This document shows, in pieces, positions 26,701 through 34,848 of a DNA stretch of 64,000 nucleotides. A program made the position numbers and the translations under genes. Origin of the DNA: Membranipora membranacea (lineage: Eukaryota; Bryozoa; Gymnolaemata; Cheilostomatida; Membraniporidae); the NCBI GenBank assembly GCA_914767715.1, contig OU612065.1:28520001-28584000 (forward strand), in the 5' to 3' direction. Each line of letters starts with the position of its first letter. The first letter of the stretch is position 1. Below the pieces are notes generated by a model that saw only the letters and a list, made by a program, of their open reading frames with translations, had not been told where the DNA came from and searched no databases.

Positions 26701-27767
26701 ATAATTTTAAAGTCGCTCTCATCTCTGTTCTATTTATCGTAGGATCTTCATATTCTGGAATTTGAATGAGGCCAATGAGGCCATCAACTGGTCAGAGTTT
26801 AAAAGAAATCCGATGGCTTTTTAATTTTTTCGCCTGCCGTTTGGCATGTTTTTTTATGTCAAAATTGGCCCTCGTTAAAAATGTTGCTGACGCCAATCTA
26901 AGAGTGGCAGCCCCGAACGGTTTTCCGTTCCAAAGTCAGCATGAAATTCCACACGGTATAGAGTAGGTTAGAAGGCAATCAATTTTTTAATCTGGCCGTA
27001 AAAAACACCAAGGGTCCCCCCTTTGTTACTTTTTATAATTTTAAAGTCGCTCTCATCTCTGTTCTATTTATCGTAGGATCTTCATATTCTGGAATTTGAA
27101 TGAGGCCAATGAGGCCATCAACTGGTCAGAGTTTAAAAGAAATCCGATGGCTTTTTAATTTTTTCGCCTGCCGTTTGGCATGTTTTTTTATGTCAAAATT
27201 GGCCCTCGTTAAAAATGTTGCTGACGCCAATCTAAGAGTGGCAGCCCCGAACGGTTTTCCGTTCCAAAGTCAGCATGAAGTTCCACACGGTATAGAGTAG
27301 GTTAGAAGGCAATCTATTTTTTAATTTGGCCGTAAAAAACACCAAGGGTCCCCCCTTTGTTACTTTTTATAATTTTAAAGTCGCTCTCATCTCTGTTCTA
27401 TTTATCGTAGGATCTTCATATTCTGGAATTTGAATGAGGCCAATGAGGCCATCAACTGGTCAGAGTTTAAAAGAAATCCGATGGCTTTTTAATTTTTTCG
27501 CCTGCCGTTTGGCATGTTATTTTATGTCAAAATTGGCCCTCGTTAAAAATGTTGCTGACGCCAATCTAAGAGTGGCAGCCCCGAACGGTTTTCCGTTCCA
27601 AAGTCAGCATGAAATTCCACACGGTATAGAGTAGGTTAGAAGGCAATCTATTTTTTACTCTGGCCGTAAAAAACACCAAGGGTCCCCCCTTTGTTACTTT
27701 TTATAATTTTAAAGTCGCTCTCATCTCTGTTCTATTTATCGTAGGATCTTCATATTCTGGAATTTGA
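23759..27767. repeat. Left part of the gagtggc satellite subtype, with a four-monomer order
   Basis: From 23759 every monomer has gagtggc instead of gaggggc. Variants recur every four monomers. Copies starting at 24427, 25764 and 27100 share gaagttcc and aatttggcc, spaced 1337 and 1336 bp apart. The copies just before the first two (24093 and 25430) share a T-to-C change in the T tract (ctactttttaatc). The copy starting near 25095 has one extra T and a broken frame. Divergence is visibly higher than in the preceding 23 kb. Confidence 0.85.
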
Positions 27768-27783
27768 ATGAGGCCAATGAGGC

Positions 27784-27786
27784 CAT
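27784..27786. other. Target-site duplication CAT, left copy
   Basis: The satellite base triplet CAT (monomer bases 17-19) precedes the transposon end TAGGCC and is repeated at 32529-32531. Joining the flanks with one CAT restores a 334-bp monomer exactly (19 + 318 - 3). Confidence 0.85.
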
Positions 27787-27926
27787 TAGGCCAGAAGCAG
27801 CCTAGCTCTAAGAGCTCTAAAAAAAAATGGCACGGACAATTTTTGATGGCAGGAAAAAAACAAGTGTTTCTAGGGTAAAAAAGTGTGCTGAATCCAAAAA
27901 TGAGGGTGTACCCGGTTGTAGCGGTC
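27787..27926 (+). repeat. Left terminal inverted repeat of the DNA transposon
   Basis: It is imperfect and about 140 bp long. The outer 15 bp match the right end perfectly. The block at 27827-27854 matches with one mismatch. The inner part, ending in gggtgtacccggttgtag, is also the start of the first minisatellite unit. The two ends differ in length by about 9 bp. Confidence 0.85.
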
Positions 27927-29590
27927 ATCGTCAGCGGCAGCGTGGCAGTATATGGCAGCATATCACAAATTTTCAATAAATCGCATTTAGTTAGTAAAGA
28001 TTTTAGGGTTTGTTACAGCCAACAGAGAACAAGAATATATATGTTTCTAGGGTAAAAAAGTGTGCTGAATCCAAAAATGAGGGTGTACCCGGTTGTATTG
28101 GTCATTGTCAGCGGCAGCGCGGCAGCATATGCCACATCTTTTACAAATTCTCATTTAGTTAGTTAAAATTGTAGTGTTTGATACAGTCAACGGTCAACAG
28201 AGAACAAGAATAAAATGATTCTAGAGTAAAAAAGTGTGCTGAATCCAAAAATGAGGGTGTACCTGGTTGTAGGGGTCATCATCAGCGGCAGCGTGGCAGT
28301 ATATGGCAGCATGTCCCAAAATTTTCAACCAAGCGATTTCAGTTAGTGAATATTTTAGTGTTTGATACAGCCAACAGAGAACAAGAATATATATGTTTCT
28401 AGGGTAAAAAAGGGTGCTGAATTCAAAAATGAGGGTGTACCCGGTTGTATCAGTCATTGTCAGCAGCAGCGCGGCAGCAAATCCGACTTTTTTTTACAAA
28501 TTCGCTTCTACTTAGTGAAAATTGTGGCATTTGATACAGTCAACGGTCAACAGAGAACAAGATTAATATGTTTCTAGTGTAAAAAAGTGTGCTGAATCCA
28601 AAAATGAGGGTGTACCTGGTTGTAGGGGTCATCATCAGCGGCAGCGTGGCAGTATATGGCAGCATGTCCCAAAATTTTCAACCAAGTGATTTCGGTTAGT
28701 GAATATTTTAGTGTTTGATACAGCCAACATAGAACAAGAATATTTATGTTTCTAGGGTAAAAAAGGGTGCTGAATTCAAAAATGAGGGTGTACCCAGTTG
28801 TATCAGTCATTGTCAGCGGCAGCGAGGGTGCAAATCCGACTTTTTTTTACAAATTCGCTTCTACTTAGTGAAAATTGTGGCATTTGATACAGTCAACGGT
28901 CAACAGAGAACATGATTAATATGTTTCTAGTGTAAAAAAGTGTGCTGAACCCAAAAATGAGGGTGTACCTGGTTGTAGGGGTCATCATCAGCAGCAGCGT
29001 GGCAGTATATGGCAGCATGTCCCAAAATTCTCAACCAAGCGCTTTTAGTTAGTGAATATTTTAGTGTTTGATTCAGCCAACAGAGAACAAGAATATATAT
29101 GTTTCTAGGGTAAAAACGGGTGCTGAATTCAAAAATGAGGGTGTACCCAGTTGTATCAGTCATTGTCAGCGGCAGCGTGGGAGCAAATCCGATTTTTTTT
29201 TTACAAATTCGCTTCTACTTAGTGAAAATTGTGGCATTTGATACAGTCAACGGTCAACAGATTACAAGATTAATATGTTTCTAGTGTAAAAAAAGTGTGC
29301 TGAATGAGGGTGTTCCCGGTTATAGTGGTCATCATCAGCGGCAGCGTGGCAGTATATGACAGCATATCCCAAATTATTCAATAAAGAGCTTTAAGTTAGT
29401 GAAGATTTTAGTGTTCGATACAGCCAACAGAGAACGAGAATATAAATGTGTCTAGGGTAAAAAAGGGTGCTGAATTAACAAATAAGGGTGTACCCGGTTG
29501 TATCAGTCATTGTCCGCGGCAGCATCTCACAAATTTTTCACAAAATCACTTTTAGTTAGTGAAAATTGTAGTATTTGTTACAGTCAACAA
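27866..29590. repeat. Subterminal minisatellite, ten units of about 176 bp in dimers of 353 bp
   Basis: The motif gtttctag with small changes recurs at 27866, 28043, 28217, 28395, 28570, 28748, 28923, 29101, 29277 and 29448. Each is followed by a stretch containing gagggtgtacc and a cagcggcagc-like run. From 28217 the units alternate between two types: one with tatatggcagcatgtccc and one with aaatccgact plus a T8-9 run. This gives a dimer period of 353 bp. Open frames of 78-91 codons on the minus strand here simply follow this period and are not genes. The right end of the transposon holds only one inverted partial unit, so the array grew at one end only. Confidence 0.9.
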
Positions 29591-29607
29591 GAACTTTTAT
29601 TATTTGG

Positions 29608-30369
29608 TCACTCATTTTCCTCATCCTCATCATCCTCGTCTCCGCCAGCCTCCTCCTCCTCATCAAGACTGTTCTCTCTGAAAGCTGTATTTGCAGCTTG
29701 CTTCAAAGCAAGTGCTGTTTCGAGCCTAATAATTGAGTCATAGCTGCAAGAATGACCAAATCCATGAATAAGTTTGGCTAGCAATTTAGACCCAGTCATA
29801 TGCCTCACTGTTAGGCCGATGGCTAAAGACTTTGGAGTAACAGCAGCACCTTTGGAGCTTAGCTGTACAATGTCTTGGGCTAAGCTGAGAATTTTTAGGC
29901 GAACAGAGGCGTCCAAATTATAGTAGGTGTTCCAGTCACAGACCACATCAGCATGACCTGTCATCATAGCTAGAAAATAAAATAGTGGTGGCGGAACAAA
30001 TTTGACACAGGCCTCAGCGTTAAGGTTGTCTGCAGTAGTTGGCCAGGGGATCTCGACTTTTTTGGTTTGATCTATATACAAACGGTGTGAAATTGCTGCC
30101 TGATTGAGTTGATATTGATTGGATTGGGTCACACTATTGAAAGGGATTTCATCATCACATGAGCTGGCAGTGTCAACCTCGCTCAAGAGGCTGGATGTGT
30201 TTGTGAGTACTGATGTATCAGTCACTAAATCAGTCAAAACTGCATTGCTGCTCGTCACTATATCACCATGAGAGGGATCAGAGGCTTGATGAAAACTAAG
30301 GCGGCCTTTAAACTCTCTCTTCAGGCGGTAGACAAAAGCTTTTCGGCTGTAAAAAGATGATAGTTTTGT
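29608..30369 (-). pseudogene. Exon 5 of the transposase-like remnant (longest open segment)
   Basis: This is an open frame of about 254 codons on the minus strand, following a pyrimidine-rich acceptor (gtgctttcag). The N-terminal third is Ser/Thr-rich and low in motifs. The middle has the conserved-looking IPWPTTADNLNAE, a run rich in aromatics and prolines, then LKILSLAQDIVQLSSKGA, TPKSLAIGLTVRH and GHSCSYDSIIRLETALA. It ends in about 18 residues that are nearly all Glu, Asp, Gly and Asn, then a stop at 29608. Exon 4 leaves two bases of a codon and this frame needs none, so an indel or a shifted splice site is implied. A plus-strand frame at 29498-29743 is its shadow. Confidence 0.7.
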
Positions 30370-30513
30370 CTGAAAGCACAATACATGTTAGTCCGAGGAA
30401 GAAAAAGAATTTGACATAACTTTTCATATTTTTTTAATTAATCCTAATCTAACAAGGCCAAAGTTTGATCAATGCATTTGAGTATTCTCAAAACGGCAGG
30501 TTGATAATGCTTG

Positions 30514-30599
30514 CACAATGCAACTTCAACCTGGGAACCCCAGTCTCGCAAGATTTTATCGCCCTGATCTCACTGGGAATTCCAGGAAATTGCATTGTG
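30514..30599. repeat. Imperfect inverted repeat in the last intron of the remnant
   Basis: CACAATGCAA at the left is answered by TTGCATTGTG at the right, with further partial pairing (cctggga.. and ..ttccagg) inside, spanning 86 bp. A TA-rich stretch follows directly at 30605-30625. It could be a tiny fold-back element inserted in the intron. The intron of 267 bp holds nothing else I recognise. Confidence 0.5.
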
Positions 30600-30636
30600 G
30601 GATACTAGTATATATAAATATATATCATAGTCTTAC

Positions 30637-30795
30637 CTGGTCTCATCTTCTCTGTTATCTCTACGTAGTTTATTATATAAGCCAAGTAAATCAGATACGG
30701 TGTAAGAACCCTTCTCGCGCTCTATCTTTGAGCTAACCAGGTCCTCAAATTGTCGCCATGATGCAGATCTCACAAAGCGAGCTTTTGATTTAGAT
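30637..30795 (-). pseudogene. Exon 4 of the transposase-like remnant
   Basis: This 159-bp segment sits between an acceptor gttttag| and a donor CCAG|gtaaga. Joined to exon 3 it reads on in phase (AG|A gives Arg) into a basic stretch, then SWRQFEDLVSSKIE and TVSDLLGLYNKLRRDN, with no stop. This clean junction is the best evidence that these are true exons. A 72-codon plus-strand frame across this segment is a shadow. Confidence 0.7.
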
Positions 30796-30964
30796 CTAAA
30801 ACAATTGGTATAACAATTTTACAGCACTTCATATGAACTCATCTCTACTCCCAAGTGAACTTGTTAACAATTTTCAAAGAGGGACAGCATAGGAATGTAA
30901 CACACATAATGTTGAGCCAGACAAATGACAATGATAAGTGGCAAACAGATTTTATAGTTTTTAC

Positions 30965-31106
30965 CTGAGCTGGTTCGTAACAGTTGTGATATAATTCTTG
31001 TGGCATGCACGATGATATCTCATTTCACGGGCAACAGGATCTCCTAACTGAAAACTTGACAACAGCTTTGTGTCATTCTTGGCTTCTGCGGCAGGAAGTA
31101 AACCCC
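30965..31106 (-). pseudogene. Exon 3 of the transposase-like remnant, YHRAC motif
   Basis: This 142-bp segment is bounded by ctatttag| and CTCAG|gtaaaaac. It reads without stops and includes GDPVAREMRYHRACHKNY, a His/Cys motif that parallels the one in exon 1. The two His-Cys elements could form a metal-binding N-terminal region. This is inference from residue pattern only. Confidence 0.65.
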
Positions 31107-31276
31107 CTAAATAGAAGGATAATATTTTTGAAAGCTGGCTCTCTCACTGATATATCATTCGTCTCCAGATAGTTATGATTGATGCAGCTTAGATCATACA
31201 ACACATGTAATTGAAAAAGTTCCCTCAATTAATCAACAATTCAACCCTACAGAGTCTGCAGAAGGCAGAATAAAAC

Positions 31277-31472
31277 CTGAGATTATGGTGTAGCAGTTTA
31301 TTGTACTTAGCAGCATCTAAAGTCTCAGCTCTAGAGGTCGGTGTTTCTTGCGGTTTTTGTACTTCTCCTTATTACATATGACACAGGTAGAAGAGAATGT
31401 CTGAGGCTTACTAGTACTCGGTTCTGAAGACCTGAGTTTCTTTGGGCTCGGCAAATTGGCTCCATCCTCATT
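31277..31472 (-). pseudogene. Exon 2 of the transposase-like remnant, frameshifted
   Basis: The segment begins after a tttttaag| acceptor and reads a Ser/Pro/Lys-rich stretch into CVICNKEK, which looks like the first half of a zinc finger. It then meets a stop unless the frame shifts by one base near 31350. The downstream frame continues as AETLDAAKYNKLLHHNL to the donor CTCAG|gt. The need for two frames in one exon marks it as decayed. Confidence 0.55.
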
Positions 31473-31594
31473 CTTAAAAACAGGATATTATTAGAGCAGG
31501 GTTAATGAGTAGCAATTACAAGGGTCAATCAATCAAGACTGAAAAAAATTGAAGGCATCTCAGATTTTCCAACCATGATTTAATTCAGTGTTGT

Positions 31595-31683
31595 GATCAT
31601 TCTGTGATAAATAATAGAGTTCTATCAGGGAGTAAAAGTCTTTTACTCCTTGATAGAACTCTCTTATTTATCACAGAATGATC
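31595..31683. repeat. 89-bp near-perfect palindrome in the first intron of the remnant
   Basis: Two 44-bp arms centred on 31639 pair with only two mismatches (31615/31663 and 31628/31650) and a single-base centre. The arms begin and end with GATCATTCTGTG and its complement. It lies between exons 1 and 2 of the minus-strand remnant. It may be a fold-back mini-element or a scar of an inverted duplication. I saw no flanking duplication I trust. Confidence 0.85.
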
Positions 31684-31834
31684 TTCTTGGCCCAAACACT
31701 ATCTCTGACTGAGAGCAACGTCACACAAAGTTTCATATCGGTTCAAACAAAGCAACACAAGGTGGTCTTCCATACAGCACCGTGGTCATCAATTAATACC
31801 TTGAGAGTAAATCATGAGCATGTTCTATACATAC

Positions 31835-32255
31835 CTTTCTCTTCATGGCACTTTCTTTGGCTCTTTCTAGCTTGGATTTAGAAAATCTGAACATACAATG
31901 ACGATGGTATTTATAGGTACTGCATTCATCCATTGTCATTGTCATAGATTTTTGGCAATGAAGCATTCCGGCTCTTTCCCAGTTTTCACCCACTCTTTAG
32001 CCACATATTTGAGTTCAGCAAGCTTTGAGGCTGACAAAACAACACTCTCGGCTGCTTCATCTACTTTCTCATAGTGAATAATACACTCCAAAATGTTAGT
32101 CAAAGTGACACCGTCATTTTGTTAGACATGTTCATGCTTCCTTGTATTATGTCATCTGCTAAAGCATGAGAGTTAAATTTAACAAAGGCTGGGCGTAAGT
32201 CAATAGCACCGTACAAAGATGCATTATTAATATTTGCTATGTCAATGCCAAATTC
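31835..32255 (-). pseudogene. Exon 1 region of the transposase-like remnant, frameshifted
   Basis: A readable stretch starts near 32255 (FGIDIANINNASLYGAIDLR) and runs to about 32120. There one base appears to be missing from an A run (aaaatgacgg). After a frame change it continues as GVTLTNILECIIHYEKVDEA to about 31950. A second frame change leads into DECSTYKYHRHCMFRFSKSK and the donor AAAG|gtatgt at 31835. No convincing start codon or upstream exon is seen between 32255 and the terminal repeat at 32398. That gap is AT-rich and otherwise empty. Confidence 0.55.
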
Positions 32256-32397
32256 AAGTTGATGTGATTGAGTATTTTATAAATAGATTTCTTTATTATC
32301 TCACTGATGATTGGTCCTCTATACAAGTAGGTCAGCTTGAGGATTTATGTTCTCTTCATTTAAATTGAAAACGAATTGCCATTTATTTTCAAAATAT

Positions 32398-32528
32398 GAC
32401 CACTACAACTGGGTACACCCGGTGAATTTTACAGAACATATATTGATGTAGTATAAAAAGTGATCAGAATCCTGCCATCAAATATTGTCCGTGCCATAAC
32501 AACTTAGGCTATAGCTGCTTCTGGCCTA
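32398..32528 (-). repeat. Right terminal inverted repeat of the DNA transposon
   Basis: Read from the outside in (minus strand) it begins TAGGCCAGAAGCAGC like the left end, keeps the 28-bp block (32470-32497, one mismatch) and ends near gtgtacccagttgtagtgg. That last part matches the start of one minisatellite unit. Confidence 0.85.
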
Positions 32529-32531
32529 CAT
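32529..32531. other. Target-site duplication CAT, right copy
   Basis: It matches 27784-27786. The interrupted monomer continues as catcaactggtcag immediately after the element end GGCCTA. Confidence 0.85.
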
Positions 32532-34848
32532 CAACTGGTCAGAGTTTAAAAGAAATCCGATGGCTTTTTAATTTTTTCGCCTGCCGTTTGGCATGTTTTT
32601 TTATGTCAAAATTGGCCCTCGTTAAAAATGTTGCTGACGCCAATCTAAGAGTGGCAGCCCCGAACGGTTTTCCGTTCCAAAGTCAGCATGAAGTTCCACA
32701 CGGTATAGAGTAGGTTAGATGGCAATCTATTTTTTAATTTGGCCGTAAAAAACACCAAGGGTCCCCCCTTTGTTACTTTTTATAATTTTAAAGTCGCTCT
32801 CATCTCTGTTCTATTTATCGTAGGATCTTCATATTCTGGAATTTGAATGAGGCCAATGAGGCCATCAACTGGTCAGAGTTTAAAAGAAATCCGATGGCTT
32901 TTTAATTTTTTCGCCTGCCGTTTGGCATGTTTTTTTATGTCAAAATTGGCCCTCGTTAAAAATGTTGCTGACGCCAATCTAAGAGTGGCAGCCCCGAACG
33001 GTTTTCCGTTCCAAAGTCAGCATGAAATTCCACACGGTATAGAGTAGGTTAGAAGGAAATCTATTTTTTAATCTGGCCGTAAAAAACACCAAGGGTCCCC
33101 CTTTGTTACTTTTTATAATTTTAAAGTCGCTCTCATCTCTGTTCTATTTATCGTAGGATCTTCATATTCTGGAATTTGAATGAGGCCAATGAGGCCATCA
33201 ACTGGTCAGAGTTAAAAAGAAATCCGATGGCTTTTTAATTTTTTCGCCTGCCGTTTGGCATGTTTTTTATGTCAAAATTGGCCCTCGTTAAAAATGTTGC
33301 TGACGCCAATCTAAGAGTGGCAGCCCCGAACGGTTTTCCGTTCCAAAGTCAGCATGAAATTCCACAAGGTATAGAGTAGGTTAGAAGGCAATCTATTTTT
33401 TAATCTGGCCATAAAAAACACCAAGGGTCCCCCCTTTGTTACTTTTTATAATTTTAAAGTCGCTCTCATCTCTGTTCTATTTATCGTAGGATCTTCATAT
33501 TCTGGAATTTGAATGAGGCCAATGAGGCCATCAACTGGTCAGAGTTTAAAAGAAATCCGATGGCTTTTTAATTTTTTCGCCTGCCGTTTGGCATGTTTTT
33601 TTATGTCAAAATTGGCCCTCGTTAAAAATGTTGCTGAGGCCAATCTAAGAGTGGCAGCCCCGAACGGTTTTCCGTTCCAAAGTCAGCATGAAATTCCACA
33701 CGGTATAGAGTAGATTAGAAGGCAATCTATTTTTTAATCTGGCCGTAAAAAACACCAAGGGTCCCCCCTTTGTTACTTTTTATGATTTTAAAGTCGCTCT
33801 CATCTCTGTTCTATTTATCGTAGGATCTTCATATTCTGGAATTTGAATGAGGCCAATGAGGCCATCAACTGGTCAGAGTTTAAAAGAAATCCGATGGCTT
33901 TTTAATTTTTTCGCCTGCCGTTTGGCATGTTTTTTTGTGTCAAAATTGGCCCTCGTTAAAAATGTTGCTGACGCCAATCTAAGAGTGGCAGCCCCGAACG
34001 GTTTTCCGTTCCAAAGTCAGCATGAAGTTCCACACGGTATAGAGTAGGTTAGAAGGCAATCTATTTTTTAATTTGACCGTAAAAAACACCAAGGGTCCCC
34101 CCTTTGTTACTTTTTATAATTTTAAAGTCGCTCTCATCTCTGTTCTATTTATCGTAGGATCTTCATATTCTGGAATTTGAATGAGGCCAATGAGGCCATC
34201 AACTGGTCAGAGTTTAAAAGAAATCCGATGGCTTTTTAATTTTTTCGCCTGCCGTTTGGCATGTTTTTTTATGTCAAAATTGGACCTCGTTAAAAATGTT
34301 GCTGACGCCAATCTAAGAGTGGCAGCCCCGAACGGTTTTCCGTTCCAAAGTCAGCATGAAATTCCACACGGTATAGAGTAGGTTAGAAGGCAATCTATTT
34401 TTTAATCTGGCCGTAAAAAACACCAAGGGTCCCCCCTTTGTTACTTTTTATAATTTTAAAGTCGCTCTCATCTCTGTTCTATTTATCGTAGGATCTTCAT
34501 ATTCTGGAATTTGAATGAGGCCAATGAGGCCATCAACTGGTCAGAGTTTAAAAGAAATCCGATGGCTTTTTAATTTTTTCGCCTGCCGTTTGGCATGTTT
34601 TTTTATGTCAAAATTGGCCCTCGTTAAAAATGTTGCTGACGCCAATCTAAGAGTGGCAGCCCCGAACGGTTTTCCGTTCCAAAGTCAGCATGAAATTCCA
34701 CACGGTATAGAGTAGGTTAGAAGGCAATCTATTTTTTAATCTGGCCGTAAAAAACACCAAGGGTCCCCCCTTTGTTACTTTTTATAATTTTAAAGTCGCT
34801 CTCATCTCTGTTCTATTTATCGTAGGATCTTCATATTCTGGAATTTGA

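Larger units (their letters stand above)
1..27786. repeat. 334-bp satellite array I (83 complete monomers)
   Basis: Head-to-tail copies of a 334-bp monomer. Taking the recurring ATG as base 1, copies start at 45, 379, 713 and so on to 27434, with one 1-bp slip in the copy starting near 25095. There are 44 bp of a partial copy at the left edge and 19 bp of an interrupted copy at the right edge. Up to about 23.75 kb the copies are nearly identical: I saw about a dozen private changes plus one recurrent two-state site (tttaaaag or ttcaaaag, about 30 bp into the monomer). From 23759 onward a G-to-T change at monomer base 140 (gaggggc to gagtggc) marks another subtype. No host gene is present. A pericentromeric, centromeric or other heterochromatic location is plausible but cannot be shown from sequence alone. 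Confidence 0.98.
29608..32255 (-). pseudogene. Five-exon transposase-like gene remnant, C-terminal part missing
   Basis: Reading leftward, five coding segments are bounded by good splice signals: 32255-31835, 31472-31277, 31106-30965, 30795-30637 and 30369-29608. Junctions show AG/GT signals such as CAG|gtaaga and gctttcag|. Exons 3 and 4 join in frame across their intron. Motifs include a YHRHC-x3-F element in exon 1, a CVIC finger-like start in exon 2, a second YHRAC-x3-Y element in exon 3, and TPKSLAIGLTVRH plus GHSCSYD in exon 5. From memory, this layout matches large multi-copy unnamed proteins in cnidarian, mollusc and fish genomes. In those proteins a long region with the presumed catalytic core follows. 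Here the frame instead ends in an acidic tail next to the minisatellite. Frameshifts in exons 1 and 2 and mismatched phases at two junctions show it is dead. The family call is tentative. Confidence 0.7.
27787..32528 (-). mobile_element. 4742-bp DNA transposon with terminal inverted repeats, non-autonomous
   Basis: The ends are TAGGCCAGAAGCAGC and its perfect reverse complement (15 of 15). A second matching block of 28 bp with one mismatch lies 25 bp further in on the left side (27827-27854 and 32470-32497), and a third similarity lies around gtgtaccc. The element is flanked by the 3-bp duplication CAT. Inside, from the left, are a minisatellite of ten units of about 176 bp and then a minus-strand, intron-containing transposase-like remnant. 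The remnant's C-terminal part is missing and it carries frameshifts, so this copy cannot encode a working enzyme. A 3-bp duplication is shared by several superfamilies (for example Harbinger, CACTA, Academ-type). I could not assign one from the sequence. Confidence 0.9.

Noticed and set aside
1-27786. CRISPR array
   Set aside because: The repeats are 334 bp and directly adjacent, with no spacers. The sequence is that of an animal satellite.
28362-28577. 71-codon plus-strand frame
   Set aside because: It lies wholly inside the minisatellite and is not kept in the other units.
27701-29163. Four similar minus-strand frames of 78-91 codons in the transposon
   Set aside because: They repeat with the 353-bp minisatellite period and contain no domain. 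They are shadows of the tandem repeat.
29498-29743. 81-codon plus-strand frame with a long serine run
   Set aside because: The serine run is the antisense of the acidic Glu/Asp tail of the minus-strand remnant.
31678-31881. 67-codon plus-strand frame beside the palindrome
   Set aside because: It overlaps the intron and exon 1 of the minus-strand remnant in antisense and shows no domain.
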